From: Actinomadura rayongensis
GTDB lineage: Bacteria > Actinomycetota > Actinomycetes > Streptosporangiales > Streptosporangiaceae
NCBI RefSeq assembly: GCF_009831215.1
Contig: NZ_WUTW01000003.1
Location: forward strand, 125,325 to 189,324
Direction: 5' to 3'
DNA length: 64,000 bases
The notes under the pieces: generated by a model
What the model saw: only the letters and a program-made list of their open reading frames with translations
Told to the model about the DNA's origin: nothing
Database searches by the model: none
Shown here: positions 9,372 through 17,835 of the stretch, piece after piece
Numbering within the stretch: the stretch's first letter is position 1
How the letters are laid out: each line of letters begins with the position of its first letter
Translations under genes and position numbers: made by a program

Positions 9372-10949
9372 GTGACGCGGGAGACGTGGGAGGCGGCCGA
9401 CTTCCCGGCGGCGCTCCGGGACCGGTTCACCCCCCGGTCCGTGCTGGACGTCGGCGCCGAGTCGGTGGTCTACCTGGCGGACTCGGCGGCGGGCACGGTC
9501 GTGGTGAAGGTGGACAAGGAGTTCCCGGCCGATCTGGACCAGATGCTGGTCCTCGCGCGGCGGGGCTCGGCGCGGCACGTGCCCCGGATCTACGGGTACG
9601 GCAACGTCGAGCACGACGGCGGCACGGTCGGGTGGACGGCCGAGGAGTACTGCGTCCACGGCTCGCTGCGGGACGTCATCCACGGCGCGGCGCCCCCGGC
9701 GGGCGACCGGGAGCTGCACGCGATCGTCGCCGAGCTGGCCGAGTGCCTGCACTTCTGGCTGGACGACCTGAACCTCACGCACACCGACGTGAAGCCCGCG
9801 AACGTCCTCGTCCGGTCGCGCGACCCGTACGAGCTGGTCATCGGGGACTTCGGCGGGACGGGCCGCAACGTCCGGCGGCGGCGCGACCCCGGCGGGATCG
9901 TCGTGCTGACGACCTGGGCGTACGCGGCGCCGGAGACCGCGCGGGGACGGCCGGACGCGCGGTCGGCGTGGTGGGCTCTCGGGATCATCGTCCACGAGCT
10001 GCTGACGCGCCGCACGCCGTACGGAAACATGACGCCCGAAGAGGTCCGCGCGGCGTTGACGGCCCGGCGCCCGCCGCCGCTGGACGCGGTGCGCGACCCG
10101 GCGTGGCGCCCGCTGGTCGAGGGGCTGCTGACGGTCGATCCGGCGCGGCGGTGGACGTACGAGCAGGTCGCCGGGTGGGTCGCGGCGGAGAACCCGCCGC
10201 CGCGCTTCCAGGGCCGGACGTACCGGGCCATCGAGGACCTGGCCGACGATCTGGAACGCCACTGGCGGGCGGGCGCCGTCTGGCTCGCGGACGGGAACGG
10301 CGACGCGCTCGCGGACTGGCTCGTCGCGCGCGGCACGGACCCGGCGTCGGTCCGGCACCTGCGCGCGGTGTCGGCCGGACGGGCGCCGCTGGCCCTCGCC
10401 CGGCTCGCCGCCGACGTCCTCGGGGACCTGCCGCCGCGCTTCCAGGGCCGTCCGGTCGACGCGGCCGGGCTGCTCGCGCTGGCGCGGGGCGGCGAGTCCG
10501 GGCAGCGGCTGCTGTGGGAGGCGGTGGACGGCGGGATCCTCGCCGAGGCCGCCCGGCACCGCTGCGGGCACCACGGCTGCGCGGACGGCTGCGCGCTGCT
10601 GCGCCGCGTCCACGCCGAGGCGCCCGAGGTGGTGCGGCGCGCGGAGTCCCGGCTCGGCTGGCTGCGCGACCGGGTGCTGCACGGCTACGACCGCGCGGGG
10701 CGGCGGCGTCCGGCCGAGCTGCCGTCGGGGGCGGAGTGGGCGGCGCTGTGGGCGCGCGCGACGGAACTGACGCTCGACCCGGACGCGGCGGGCCAGGTCC
10801 ACGCTCTGGCCCGGGCCGTCCCGCCGGGCGCCGCGTGGTGGGACGAGCGGCGGTCCTTCGCCGACCCGTCGACGCTGGACGGGCGCGCCGACCTCGCGGT
10901 GACGGCGCTGCTCGTCCGGCACGCGTGGCGGACGGCCGTCTCTCAGTAA
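9372..10949 (+). CDS. Active-looking Ser/Thr protein kinase of the GTPase conflict locus
   Basis: A protein of 525 residues beginning at GTG 9372 after GGAAGGATCGGT. Kinase features are present though divergent: glycine loop [11 protein letters not shown] (27-37), lysine in VVVKVDK (46), catalytic loop [10 protein letters not shown] (137-146, HTD for HRD), metal-binding DFG (159-161) and AYAAPE. The key residues are retained, unlike the two kinase-like proteins across the locus. After residue 300 comes a non-kinase half with a possible metal-binding patch [12 protein letters not shown]. There is no membrane segment. It converges with the minus-strand operon and overlaps its last gene by 7 bp, which ties it to that system. 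Confidence 0.8.
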   Translation: MTRETWEAADFPAALRDRFTPRSVLDVGAESVVYLADSAAGTVVVKVDKEFPADLDQMLVLARRGSARHVPRIYGYGNVEHDGGTVGWTAEEYCVHGSLRDVIHGAAPPAGDRELHAIVAELAECLHFWLDDLNLTHTDVKPANVLVRSRDPYELVIGDFGGTGRNVRRRRDPGGIVVLTTWAYAAPETARGRPDARSAWWALGIIVHELLTRRTPYGNMTPEEVRAALTARRPPPLDAVRDPAWRPLVEGLLTVDPARRWTYEQVAGWVAAENPPPRFQGRTYRAIEDLADDLERHWRAGAVWLADGNGDALADWLVARGTDPASVRHLRAVSAGRAPLALARLAADVLGDLPPRFQGRPVDAAGLLALARGGESGQRLLWEAVDGGILAEAARHRCGHHGCADGCALLRRVHAEAPEVVRRAESRLGWLRDRVLHGYDRAGRRRPAELPSGAEWAALWARATELTLDPDAAGQVHALARAVPPGAAWWDERRSFADPSTLDGRADLAVTALLVRHAWRTAVSQ

Positions 10950-12175
10950 TAAAGCGGGGGCGGAGGCGGGCCCGGCGGCTCCTCCATCTCGATCGCCGGG
11001 ACCAGCCCCGTCATGCTGAACAGCGACAGCAACGGGCGCAGGACCCGTTTCGGGCCGAACCCGTCGTCGGGGAACGCGCCCAGCTCGCGGTCGGGGAGCT
11101 GCGGGACGCCCGACGCGGACGCGAAGTGCAGCGTCACCGGCGAGCCCGGCTGGAACGGCTCCAGCCACAGTTCCGCGCCGCGCCGCCGCAGGAACTGGAA
11201 CGCCTCGCGGCTCTCCAGCTTGGCGGTGCGCAGGTCGGCGAGGCGGGTCTCGTCCTGACGGCCGATCCAGCGGGTGACGGTCTCGTCGTCGGCCACGCCG
11301 TCCAGGACGTCGGACTTGGCCACGACGATCACCGCGGGGACCGGGCCGCGCGACGGCGCGTCGGTGAGCTGCGCGATCGCGGCGGCGAAGCCCGGCTCGG
11401 GCGGCCACGGGTTCCAGCGGTCGCCCGAACGGAGGCCGCTGCCGTCCGCGACGTAGATGAGGCCGTCCACGAGGCTCATGAACGGGGTCGCCTCGTACTC
11501 GTGGCCGACGAAGTGCTCCCCCGCGACGTCGAAGAACACGACGGCGTGGGAGCGGCCCGTGTGCGCGCTCGCGACGCGCAGCCCGTAGGCGAACTCGGGC
11601 CGGTCGCTGCGGGCCGTCCGGGCCAAGACGCGGCGGTGCTCCAGGAACGGGCGGACGCGGTCCTCGTAGAAGCGCTGGCGCAGCCGTCCGTCCAGCGGCC
11701 GGAAGGTCAGCTCGCCCGCCAGCATCGCGCGGCGCCGCTCCAGCTGGGCGATCATCGAGGTGAGCAGGTGCGTCTTGCCCGCCGCCGACGCGCCGACGAT
11801 CCCGATGATCAGCGGCTCCAGCTCGCCGTAGTCGGCGGGCAGGTAGTGCGGCTCGCCGTCGCCCCGGCACTGCCGCTTGGCGCCGAGCGTCCGGTGCCGC
11901 CAGCGCTCGTCGGACTCGCCGAGGGCGCGCGTCAGCACCTCGGGGCCCTCGGTGGTCTCCCGGATGAGCGGGACCGTCCCGAAGTCCTGCCAGTCGATCG
12001 TGTTGAGGCAGTACGGGCAGGTCACGGAAGGGCCCGGCGCGGGCTGGCCGTACTGCTGCCCGAACGCCCGGGGCTGCTGCCCGTACTGCTGCGTCCGCCC
12101 GTCCTGCGCGGGCGGCAGGCCGTAGGGGTTCTTCGGGTCACCGTAGGGGCCGGGCTGGCGGGGCGGGGCGGTCAT
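10943..12175 (-). CDS. Zinc-finger TRAFAC-like GTPase (double-GTPase family), copy 2
   Basis: A 410-residue protein: a Gln/Tyr/Pro-rich N-terminus (1-50), a zinc-knuckle CPYC (53-56) with further Cys/His to residue 110, then a P-loop GTPase domain. Walker A is GASAAGKT (128-135), the switch/Walker B region is FFDVAGEHFVGHEYEATPF, and the base-specificity motif appears as VVAKSD in place of NKxD. It matches the DO-GTPase families described in bacterial GTPase-centred conflict systems, as I know them. It resembles the 450-residue GTPase at 17832-19184 throughout, so the locus carries two paralogues. Its start overlaps the previous gene's stop (ATGA). Confidence 0.8.
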   Translation of the reverse strand: MTAPPRQPGPYGDPKNPYGLPPAQDGRTQQYGQQPRAFGQQYGQPAPGPSVTCPYCLNTIDWQDFGTVPLIRETTEGPEVLTRALGESDERWRHRTLGAKRQCRGDGEPHYLPADYGELEPLIIGIVGASAAGKTHLLTSMIAQLERRRAMLAGELTFRPLDGRLRQRFYEDRVRPFLEHRRVLARTARSDRPEFAYGLRVASAHTGRSHAVVFFDVAGEHFVGHEYEATPFMSLVDGLIYVADGSGLRSGDRWNPWPPEPGFAAAIAQLTDAPSRGPVPAVIVVAKSDVLDGVADDETVTRWIGRQDETRLADLRTAKLESREAFQFLRRRGAELWLEPFQPGSPVTLHFASASGVPQLPDRELGAFPDDGFGPKRVLRPLLSLFSMTGLVPAIEMEEPPGPPPPPLYY

Positions 12176-13530
12176 GGCAACACCACCAGGAGGACGAGGA
12201 CGAGGACGACGAACAGCGCCGGCCAGAGGACGGCGGGATGAAGACGGCGGTTGCCGTCCTCGTTCTTGCTGAACGGGAAATCCGGGGGCAGGAACGGGCG
12301 GCCCGGCGCAGGCTGCCCGTACTGCTGCGCAGGCTGCCCGTACTGCTGCGCAGGCTGCCCGTACTGCTGCGCAGGCTGCCCGTACTGCTGCGCAGGCTGC
12401 TGCCCGTACTGCTGCGGCTGCCGGTTCTGCGGGGGCGGCGGGCCGGACGTCGCGGGCCCGGGGACGTCCGGCCGCGGCTGCGGGCCGGATCCGCGCGGCA
12501 CCGCTGGCTTGGGGCCCGTCCAGCTCCGGTCGAACTCCTCGCCCGCGACGAGTTCGTCGTCGGCGGGCTGCGCCGGAGGCCGCTCGGGAGGCTGCTCGCG
12601 TGGCTGCGGGGGACGCTGCGGGCGGGGGTTCGGCTGCGTCCCCCCGCTCGGCGGCAGGTACTTGACCCGGTCGGTGCCGACGTGGTCGGGGTCGGCGGAG
12701 TCGCGCGCCGTCCCGGGCTCCCCCGGCGCGGCCACGGCGCCCTGCGGCTGCACCGGCGCGGGCGCTGGGCCGGGCGCGGAGGCGGGGGTGGGCCGCGGCC
12801 AGGCCGTCATGCGCTCCAGGAGCGCGGCGGCCGTCACGTCGGCGCCCTCGTAGACGGGACGCAGCACGACCGCGAGGTCGGGATGGAAGCTCGTCAGCCA
12901 GTGCAGTTCCTTGGCGCGCTGGGTGTGGTCGCCGTCGGGCGCGAGCGCCGACGGGCCGCCCGACGCCAGCCAGTGCAGCAGCGCGGCGGCGGCCGACACG
13001 TCGCGGGCGAGGTCGTCGTCGGACGGCTGCCCGTACGCCTCGGTGAGGTCGGCGATCTGCAGCCGCGTCCCGTCGAACAGGACGGTCGAGGGCGTGATGT
13101 TGCGGTGCGCGTACCCGTTGTCGGCGAGCAGCCGCAGCGCCGTGAACAGGTCCCGGACGGGATGCCAGAGCTGCTGGTCGCGCAGCGGGAGGCGGCGCGC
13201 GTCGACGGGCCTGCCGCGCCGGGTCTGGAGCAGCCGGGCGCGGCCGTCCTCGGCGTCGAGGTCGTGGCCGAGCAGGTCGGCGAACTGGTCCGCGCGCAGC
13301 CCGCCCATGCGGAACGCGCCGAACACGCCGAGTTCGGCGTCGAGCGCGCGGCGGCCGGACAGCCCGTGGGCGACCTTGTAGAGGCAGTCGACCGGGCGGC
13401 CGTCGGGTCCGGCGACGGTGCCGAAGTGCGCGGTGTAGCGCGCCCCGCCGACGGCGGCGGCCTCCAGCGCCAGGTCGAACACGACCCGGTCGCCGGACGG
13501 CGTCCAGAGCGGCACCCGCTCGGTTCTCAT
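12172..13530 (-). CDS. Membrane-anchored pseudokinase with QYGQPAQ repeats
   Basis: A protein of 452 residues from ATG 13530, preceded by GGGAGGCGAGGCG. The first 260 residues have a protein-kinase fold outline: YKVA keeps a lysine (52), but the catalytic loop is HRNITPSTVLFDG (HRN, no catalytic Asp) and the DFG position reads IADL, so catalysis is unlikely. A Pro/Gln-rich linker with tandem QYGQPAQ units follows, then a single C-terminal membrane helix (VLWPALFVVLVLVLLVVLP). The kinase-like domain should face the cytoplasm. It is sixth in the operon and overlaps the next GTPase gene by 4 bp. Confidence 0.78.
   Translation of the reverse strand: MRTERVPLWTPSGDRVVFDLALEAAAVGGARYTAHFGTVAGPDGRPVDCLYKVAHGLSGRRALDAELGVFGAFRMGGLRADQFADLLGHDLDAEDGRARLLQTRRGRPVDARRLPLRDQQLWHPVRDLFTALRLLADNGYAHRNITPSTVLFDGTRLQIADLTEAYGQPSDDDLARDVSAAAALLHWLASGGPSALAPDGDHTQRAKELHWLTSFHPDLAVVLRPVYEGADVTAAALLERMTAWPRPTPASAPGPAPAPVQPQGAVAAPGEPGTARDSADPDHVGTDRVKYLPPSGGTQPNPRPQRPPQPREQPPERPPAQPADDELVAGEEFDRSWTGPKPAVPRGSGPQPRPDVPGPATSGPPPPQNRQPQQYGQQPAQQYGQPAQQYGQPAQQYGQPAQQYGQPAPGRPFLPPDFPFSKNEDGNRRLHPAVLWPALFVVLVLVLLVVLP
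12306..12413. repeat. In-frame 21-bp tandem repeat
   Basis: Four identical 21-bp units start at 12306, 12327, 12348 and 12369. A fifth at 12390 carries a 3-bp insertion. All encode QYGQPAQ-type heptads in the pseudokinase linker. Related GQQYGQPAPG sequence recurs in the N-terminus of the adjacent GTPase at 12035-12080. Confidence 0.95.
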
Positions 13531-13550
13531 CGCCTCGCCTCCCGGTTCGG

Positions 13551-14108
13551 TCAGTTCTGGTAGAAGAACGTGATGATCTGGACCGCGTCGGCGCCCTCGC
13601 TGCCCGTCCACGCCGCGCGGTAGATCGCCTCGCCGAACCGGTCGTCGCCCGTCCGGATGACCTTGGCGGCCCGCTGGCCGAGCTGGACGCCCCGGTTGAC
13701 GTCGCTCTGCGCGCCGTAGACGAGGAAGAACCCGACCTTGAGGCCGTCGCGGAGCTGCCGGTCGCAGGACGCCCGTCCCGCCTTGGTGTGCATCTCGGGT
13801 CCGTGCAGCCAGGACGGGTGCTCGCCGCGCAGCGCGCCCCGCACCTTGGACAGCAGATCGGTCCGGGCCGAGGACGCGCCGCCGAGCAGCCCGTCGGCCC
13901 GCACCGGGATCATGAACTCGCAGAACTCCTGGCCGAGGACGCGCGGCCCGTCCGGCGTCGGCCGCTTCTCCGGCGTCTTCCCGACGGCGATCTGCGCGCG
14001 CGGCTGGACGGCCATCGCGACGAGGAACAGCACGAGCATCAGGTCGGCGAACAGCCAGCCGGCCAGGTGCCCGCCCCCGAACCGGCGGCGCGGACGGCGG
14101 CGGCTCAT
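13551..14108 (-). CDS. Single-span membrane protein with MotB/ZorB-like transmembrane helix
   Basis: A protein of 185 residues. After a short Arg-rich cytoplasmic stretch it has one helix containing WLFADLMLVLFLVAMAV, with an aspartate inside the membrane segment followed by Leu-Met. That pattern is characteristic of MotB, TolR/ExbD and the Zorya protein ZorB, whose Asp carries ions. The rest should be outside the membrane, and its end (FFLVYGAQSDVNRGVQLGQRAAKVI) loosely resembles an OmpA-type peptidoglycan-binding fold. Its start overlaps the upstream gene (ATGA). The family resemblance is my reading from pattern and needs a profile search. Confidence 0.6.
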   Translation of the reverse strand: MSRRRPRRRFGGGHLAGWLFADLMLVLFLVAMAVQPRAQIAVGKTPEKRPTPDGPRVLGQEFCEFMIPVRADGLLGGASSARTDLLSKVRGALRGEHPSWLHGPEMHTKAGRASCDRQLRDGLKVGFFLVYGAQSDVNRGVQLGQRAAKVIRTGDDRFGEAIYRAAWTGSEGADAVQIITFFYQN

Positions 14109-15223
14109 CGCGGCGCGCCGTCGTCGCGGCGGCGCAGGTAGTCCACGAACGTCCGGGACTCGCCCACGAAGTCGCCGAGGTCGCGGACGGCGTCCGACAG
14201 CCGCAGCGCGGTGTCCGCCATCGCCTTGCTCCCCGCCTCCTGGTAGTGCCGGGTGACGTCGGCGTGGTCGGCGGTGGCGAGCGTCGCGTCCTCGACGGCC
14301 TTCAGCAGCGCGGCCAGCTCGGCGCGCAGCTCGCGCTGCCCGGCGGCGATGTCGGACTGCAGGGAGCGGAACGCGTCGATCGTCTCGGCCGGGACGCGCA
14401 GCGCGGCGAGCGAGTCCTCCAGCACCGACGCCTTGTCGATCCAGCGCTGGATGGCCTCCTCGATCCGCTTGCCGCCGGTGCTCTCCAGCGCGGCGCGGAC
14501 CTCCTCGGCGGTGCCCGCGAGCCGGTCCACGAGCGCGCCGACGCTCGCCTCCATCGTCTGGACGTACGCGCGCAGCTCCCGGTAGGAGACGTCGATGTCG
14601 GCGTTCCCGGTGATCAGGTGGCCGGCGAGCGCGAGGTCCTGCGCGATCTGGGCGCGTTCGGCCTCGTAGCGGGGCCGCTCCAGCCGGTTCTCCCCCGCGT
14701 TCACCGCGACCGCGACCGCGATCATCCCGAGGACGGCGAGGACGACCCACAGCGCCGTCTGCGACAGCGGCGTGAAGTCCTCGATCCCCCGGCGGATGTG
14801 GTCGGGGTCGAACGAGCCCGCCTGCCAGCCGAGCAGGAACGACGCCTGGCTGCCCGCGTCGCCGTACGCGGCGAGCGCCTCGTGCAGCATGAACCAGGTG
14901 ATGAGGATGGGGACGAACACCAGCACGTCCCGCAGCGTCCGCGCCCAGCCGACCAGCCGCTCCAGCCCGCGCGACGGCGGCGGCTCGGGCAGCAGCGCCT
15001 CGGCCGGGTAGGCGGCGGCCAGGTCGATCGCCGCCGGGAGGCGCCCGGTGGCCGGGTCCAGCTCGTCGGCGAGCCGCAGGAGCAGCTCCGGGCCGGTCGC
15101 CGCCGGACGGTCGGCCGCGCGGACGCGGCGCAGCGCGTCCTCGGCGTACCGGCGGAACCGGCCGCTGATCGCGGCGAGCGCCTCGTCGGGGGCGGTGACC
15201 GCGAGGGCCGATCCAGACGCCAT
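14105..15223 (-). CDS. Two-span membrane protein with long coiled-coil tail
   Basis: A protein of 372 residues. The first 90 are soluble and helical. Two hydrophobic segments follow (VLVFVPILITWFMLHEALA and ALWVVLAVLGMIAVAVAVNA), then about 190 residues of heptad-rich helix (YVQTMEASVGALVDRLAGTA ... LRAELAALLKAVEDATLATA). It starts immediately at the GAP1 stop (TGATG) and overlaps the MotB-like gene by 4 bp, so the two are made together. By position it could be the ZorA/MotA-like partner of the MotB-like protein. It shows two clear spans where classical MotA has four, so I only suggest this. Confidence 0.6.
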   Translation of the reverse strand: MASGSALAVTAPDEALAAISGRFRRYAEDALRRVRAADRPAATGPELLLRLADELDPATGRLPAAIDLAAAYPAEALLPEPPPSRGLERLVGWARTLRDVLVFVPILITWFMLHEALAAYGDAGSQASFLLGWQAGSFDPDHIRRGIEDFTPLSQTALWVVLAVLGMIAVAVAVNAGENRLERPRYEAERAQIAQDLALAGHLITGNADIDVSYRELRAYVQTMEASVGALVDRLAGTAEEVRAALESTGGKRIEEAIQRWIDKASVLEDSLAALRVPAETIDAFRSLQSDIAAGQRELRAELAALLKAVEDATLATADHADVTRHYQEAGSKAMADTALRLSDAVRDLGDFVGESRTFVDYLRRRDDGAPR

Positions 15224-17835
15224 CAGGGTCCGTTCCCATCGTTGTTCTGCTGGTGCTTCTTCTGCCCGTCGGGCTTGACCTCGTCCGACGGCGACGGGCT
15301 CACGGTCTTGGTGACGTACACCGTCGGCCCGGGCTTCGGCTTCTCGCCCGACCCGCCGGTGAAGGCCAGCAGGAGCACGAGGATGAGCAGCACGAGCACG
15401 ATCGCGCCGCCGCCGAGCAGCAGCCGCCGGTCCTGCGCGCCGAGCCACGCGGCGAAGCCCGCCGCGCGCCCGACCGGCTCGGCGGGCTCGGCGGGCTTGT
15501 CCTGCGACCCGCCGTTCTGCCCGTTGCCCTGTCCGCCGCCGTGGCTGGCCGCCTGCGCCTCCGAGCGGAACGGCGCGGGCGGCAGCGGCGCCTGCGACGG
15601 CTCCTCCTTGGCCCAGCGCGGCGTCGCGGGGGCCGGGACGCGCTCGGTCCGGATCTCGACCGCCTTGTGGTGCGGCGTCCGCAGCGCCGCGTCGACGGTG
15701 GCGGCGGGCAGCCCGAGTTCGGCGCCCGACCGCCGCGCCAGCGCCAGCAGCACCGGCACGACCGCGTCCTCCCCGGCCGCCTGGAGCAGCGCGAACAGGA
15801 ACGGCTCGGGACCGTCCAGCGCCAGCAGCTCCTCCGCCTCGGCGGCGGTGAGCCCGGCGGCGCGCCCGTCGCCGTCGGCGACGCGGTAGGCGACGCCGAG
15901 CAGGATCCCGTACGCCGAGCACCGGGCGGCGGCGGCCGGCCACGTCCGCTCGACGGGGTCGATGAGGAACCGGGACGAAAGCAGCACGCGCCGACTGGCC
16001 GTGCGCTCGTCCGGCGTGTACTCGCGGGCGTCGAGGACCCACAGCACGGCGCTGACGAAGATGCCCTCGTCCGGCCGGGCCTGCGCCGCGCGGATCAGTC
16101 CCGCGGTCGGCAGCGTCTCCAGCATCGTCTGCAGGTCCGCCGTCCGGGCGCCGCACGCCGCCGCGTGGCACGCGACGTCCACGACCTCCTTGCCGCCGCC
16201 GAGCAGGTCGGCCAGGGCGTGCCAGGGACGGAACTCGGTGCGCGTCCCGTCGGCGGGCAGGTCGGCGAGGACGGTCCGCAGCTCCTGCTCCGGCACGCCG
16301 TAGCCCAGCTCGAACACCTGCCGGTACAGGGCGGTCTCCGCGTCGCCCGCCAGGTCCTCGGCGAGGACGATCCGCGCGATCGTGTCGTGGAACGCCTCGG
16401 TCTCGCGCAGCAGCTCCCGCACGTCCGCGTCGCCCCGGCGGCGCCGCGAGCGGGCCGCCCCGGCGTGCGCGGTGGCGAGGAAGTGGCGCGCGGCGCGGGT
16501 GTCGTCCGCCGCCGCCAGCTCCGCGCTCCAGCGCAGCAGCCGGACGGGCGTCATGCCGGGCAGCAGCGCGCCGATCGTCGGGTCCGCCGACAGGTCCAGC
16601 CCGAAGCGCAGCGCGAAGAAGATCGCGCCGTGCTCGTGCGTCGGCGTGATCTCCGCCTGCCCGGCCCGCCACTGCGCGAGGACGTCGGCGGCCTCCTGCC
16701 CGACGCCGAGCGCCCCCGCGGCCGTCAGCAGCCGCTTGGCGGCCTCGCGGTCCTGCTCGGCGTCGGCGAGGTAGCGCAGGGCGCCGATGCGGCTCAGCGT
16801 CCGCCCGGCCTCGTCCAGCCCGCGCGGCGGGTGCGCGGCCCAGCGCGCGAGCCGGTCGGCGAGGACGGCGATCGGGACGAGCCGGGTCTCCGCGCGCAGC
16901 CGCTCCTGCCCGGCGGGGCCGTTGAGGTGGCGGCGGCCGGGCTCGTCCAGCGTCCCGTCGAGCGCGCGGTCGACCAGCGTCAGGACCGTGGACGCGCGCT
17001 GGTGCTCGGCCTCCACCCAGTCCAGCAGCAGTTCGGGGTCCGACAGCGGCGCGGCCGGACGCGTCAGCGCCCCCGCCCCGAGGTCGGCCAGCAGGCCCGC
17101 CGCGCGCGCGAACCGGGGGTCGGCGGGCGGCGCGGTCGTGAGCAGGGTGCGGCCCCGGCGCGCCTCCGGGGACGCCAGCGCCAGCACCCGGGGGCGGACG
17201 GCGGCGCGGGTGACGTCGGCGCCGAGCATGACCGTCCACGGCAGGTCGCCCGCGGTGCCGTCCAGGCGGGCGACGAGCCCGGCGACGAGCCCGTAGTCGT
17301 CCGGCGCGATCTCGGCCGTGTAGGCGTCGGCGGGCGCGGCGAGGACCCCGGCGAGCAGGCCGCGCAGCGCGTCCGGGCGCACCGGCAGCACGTCCAGCCC
17401 GGCGTCGGCGAGCTTGCGCAGGTCGCGGGCGTGCTCGGGACGCAGGGTCGGCGGCGTGCGGCCCGCCGCGTCGGCGGTGATCCAGCCGGACCAGTCGTGC
17501 AGGCCGAGGGCGAGCCGCGCGTCGACGGTGTCGGCCGCGCCGACGAGCGCGTGGACGACCTGCGAGATCCGCCCGTTCGGGTCGCGCGCGGGCAGCACGC
17601 GCAGCACCGCGCCCTCCCCGCCGGTCTGGCCGAACGTCAGCGCGCCGAGCGCCACGCACTCGGGCGCGCCGTGGAACCACTGCCCGACGGCGATGTCACC
17701 GCCCGCGAGCCGCTGGTTCCACATGCGCAGCGCGTCCGGGCCGAGCGACGACGCGACCGGGCCGAGCCCGCTCCCGCCGATGAGCAGCCGGTCGGACCAG
17801 GTGAAGACGATGTGGTCGACGCGGTCCCCGGTCAT
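15223..17835 (-). CDS. GTPase-associated protein 1 (GAP1)-like membrane protein
   Basis: The largest protein of the locus, 870 residues. The N-terminus reads HIVFTWSDRLLIGGSGLGPVASSLG, resembling what I know of GAP1 N-terminal domains from GTPase-centred conflict systems. A long helical middle and C-terminal region follows, then a proline-rich linker and one membrane helix (RLLLGGGAIVLVLLILVLLLAF, about 800-825) with a short polar tail. It starts at ATG 17835, overlapping the preceding GTPase stop (ATGA). In described systems GAP1 proteins accompany paired GTPases, which is exactly the context here. The biochemical role is unknown to me; a scaffold or effector between GTPases and membrane is plausible. 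Confidence 0.72.
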   Translation of the reverse strand: MTGDRVDHIVFTWSDRLLIGGSGLGPVASSLGPDALRMWNQRLAGGDIAVGQWFHGAPECVALGALTFGQTGGEGAVLRVLPARDPNGRISQVVHALVGAADTVDARLALGLHDWSGWITADAAGRTPPTLRPEHARDLRKLADAGLDVLPVRPDALRGLLAGVLAAPADAYTAEIAPDDYGLVAGLVARLDGTAGDLPWTVMLGADVTRAAVRPRVLALASPEARRGRTLLTTAPPADPRFARAAGLLADLGAGALTRPAAPLSDPELLLDWVEAEHQRASTVLTLVDRALDGTLDEPGRRHLNGPAGQERLRAETRLVPIAVLADRLARWAAHPPRGLDEAGRTLSRIGALRYLADAEQDREAAKRLLTAAGALGVGQEAADVLAQWRAGQAEITPTHEHGAIFFALRFGLDLSADPTIGALLPGMTPVRLLRWSAELAAADDTRAARHFLATAHAGAARSRRRRGDADVRELLRETEAFHDTIARIVLAEDLAGDAETALYRQVFELGYGVPEQELRTVLADLPADGTRTEFRPWHALADLLGGGKEVVDVACHAAACGARTADLQTMLETLPTAGLIRAAQARPDEGIFVSAVLWVLDAREYTPDERTASRRVLLSSRFLIDPVERTWPAAAARCSAYGILLGVAYRVADGDGRAAGLTAAEAEELLALDGPEPFLFALLQAAGEDAVVPVLLALARRSGAELGLPAATVDAALRTPHHKAVEIRTERVPAPATPRWAKEEPSQAPLPPAPFRSEAQAASHGGGQGNGQNGGSQDKPAEPAEPVGRAAGFAAWLGAQDRRLLLGGGAIVLVLLILVLLLAFTGGSGEKPKPGPTVYVTKTVSPSPSDEVKPDGQKKHQQNNDGNGP

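Noticed and set aside
12306-12413. 21-bp repeats as a regulatory DNA array
   Set aside because: They are in frame inside a coding sequence and encode a uniform heptad, so protein-level repetition explains them.
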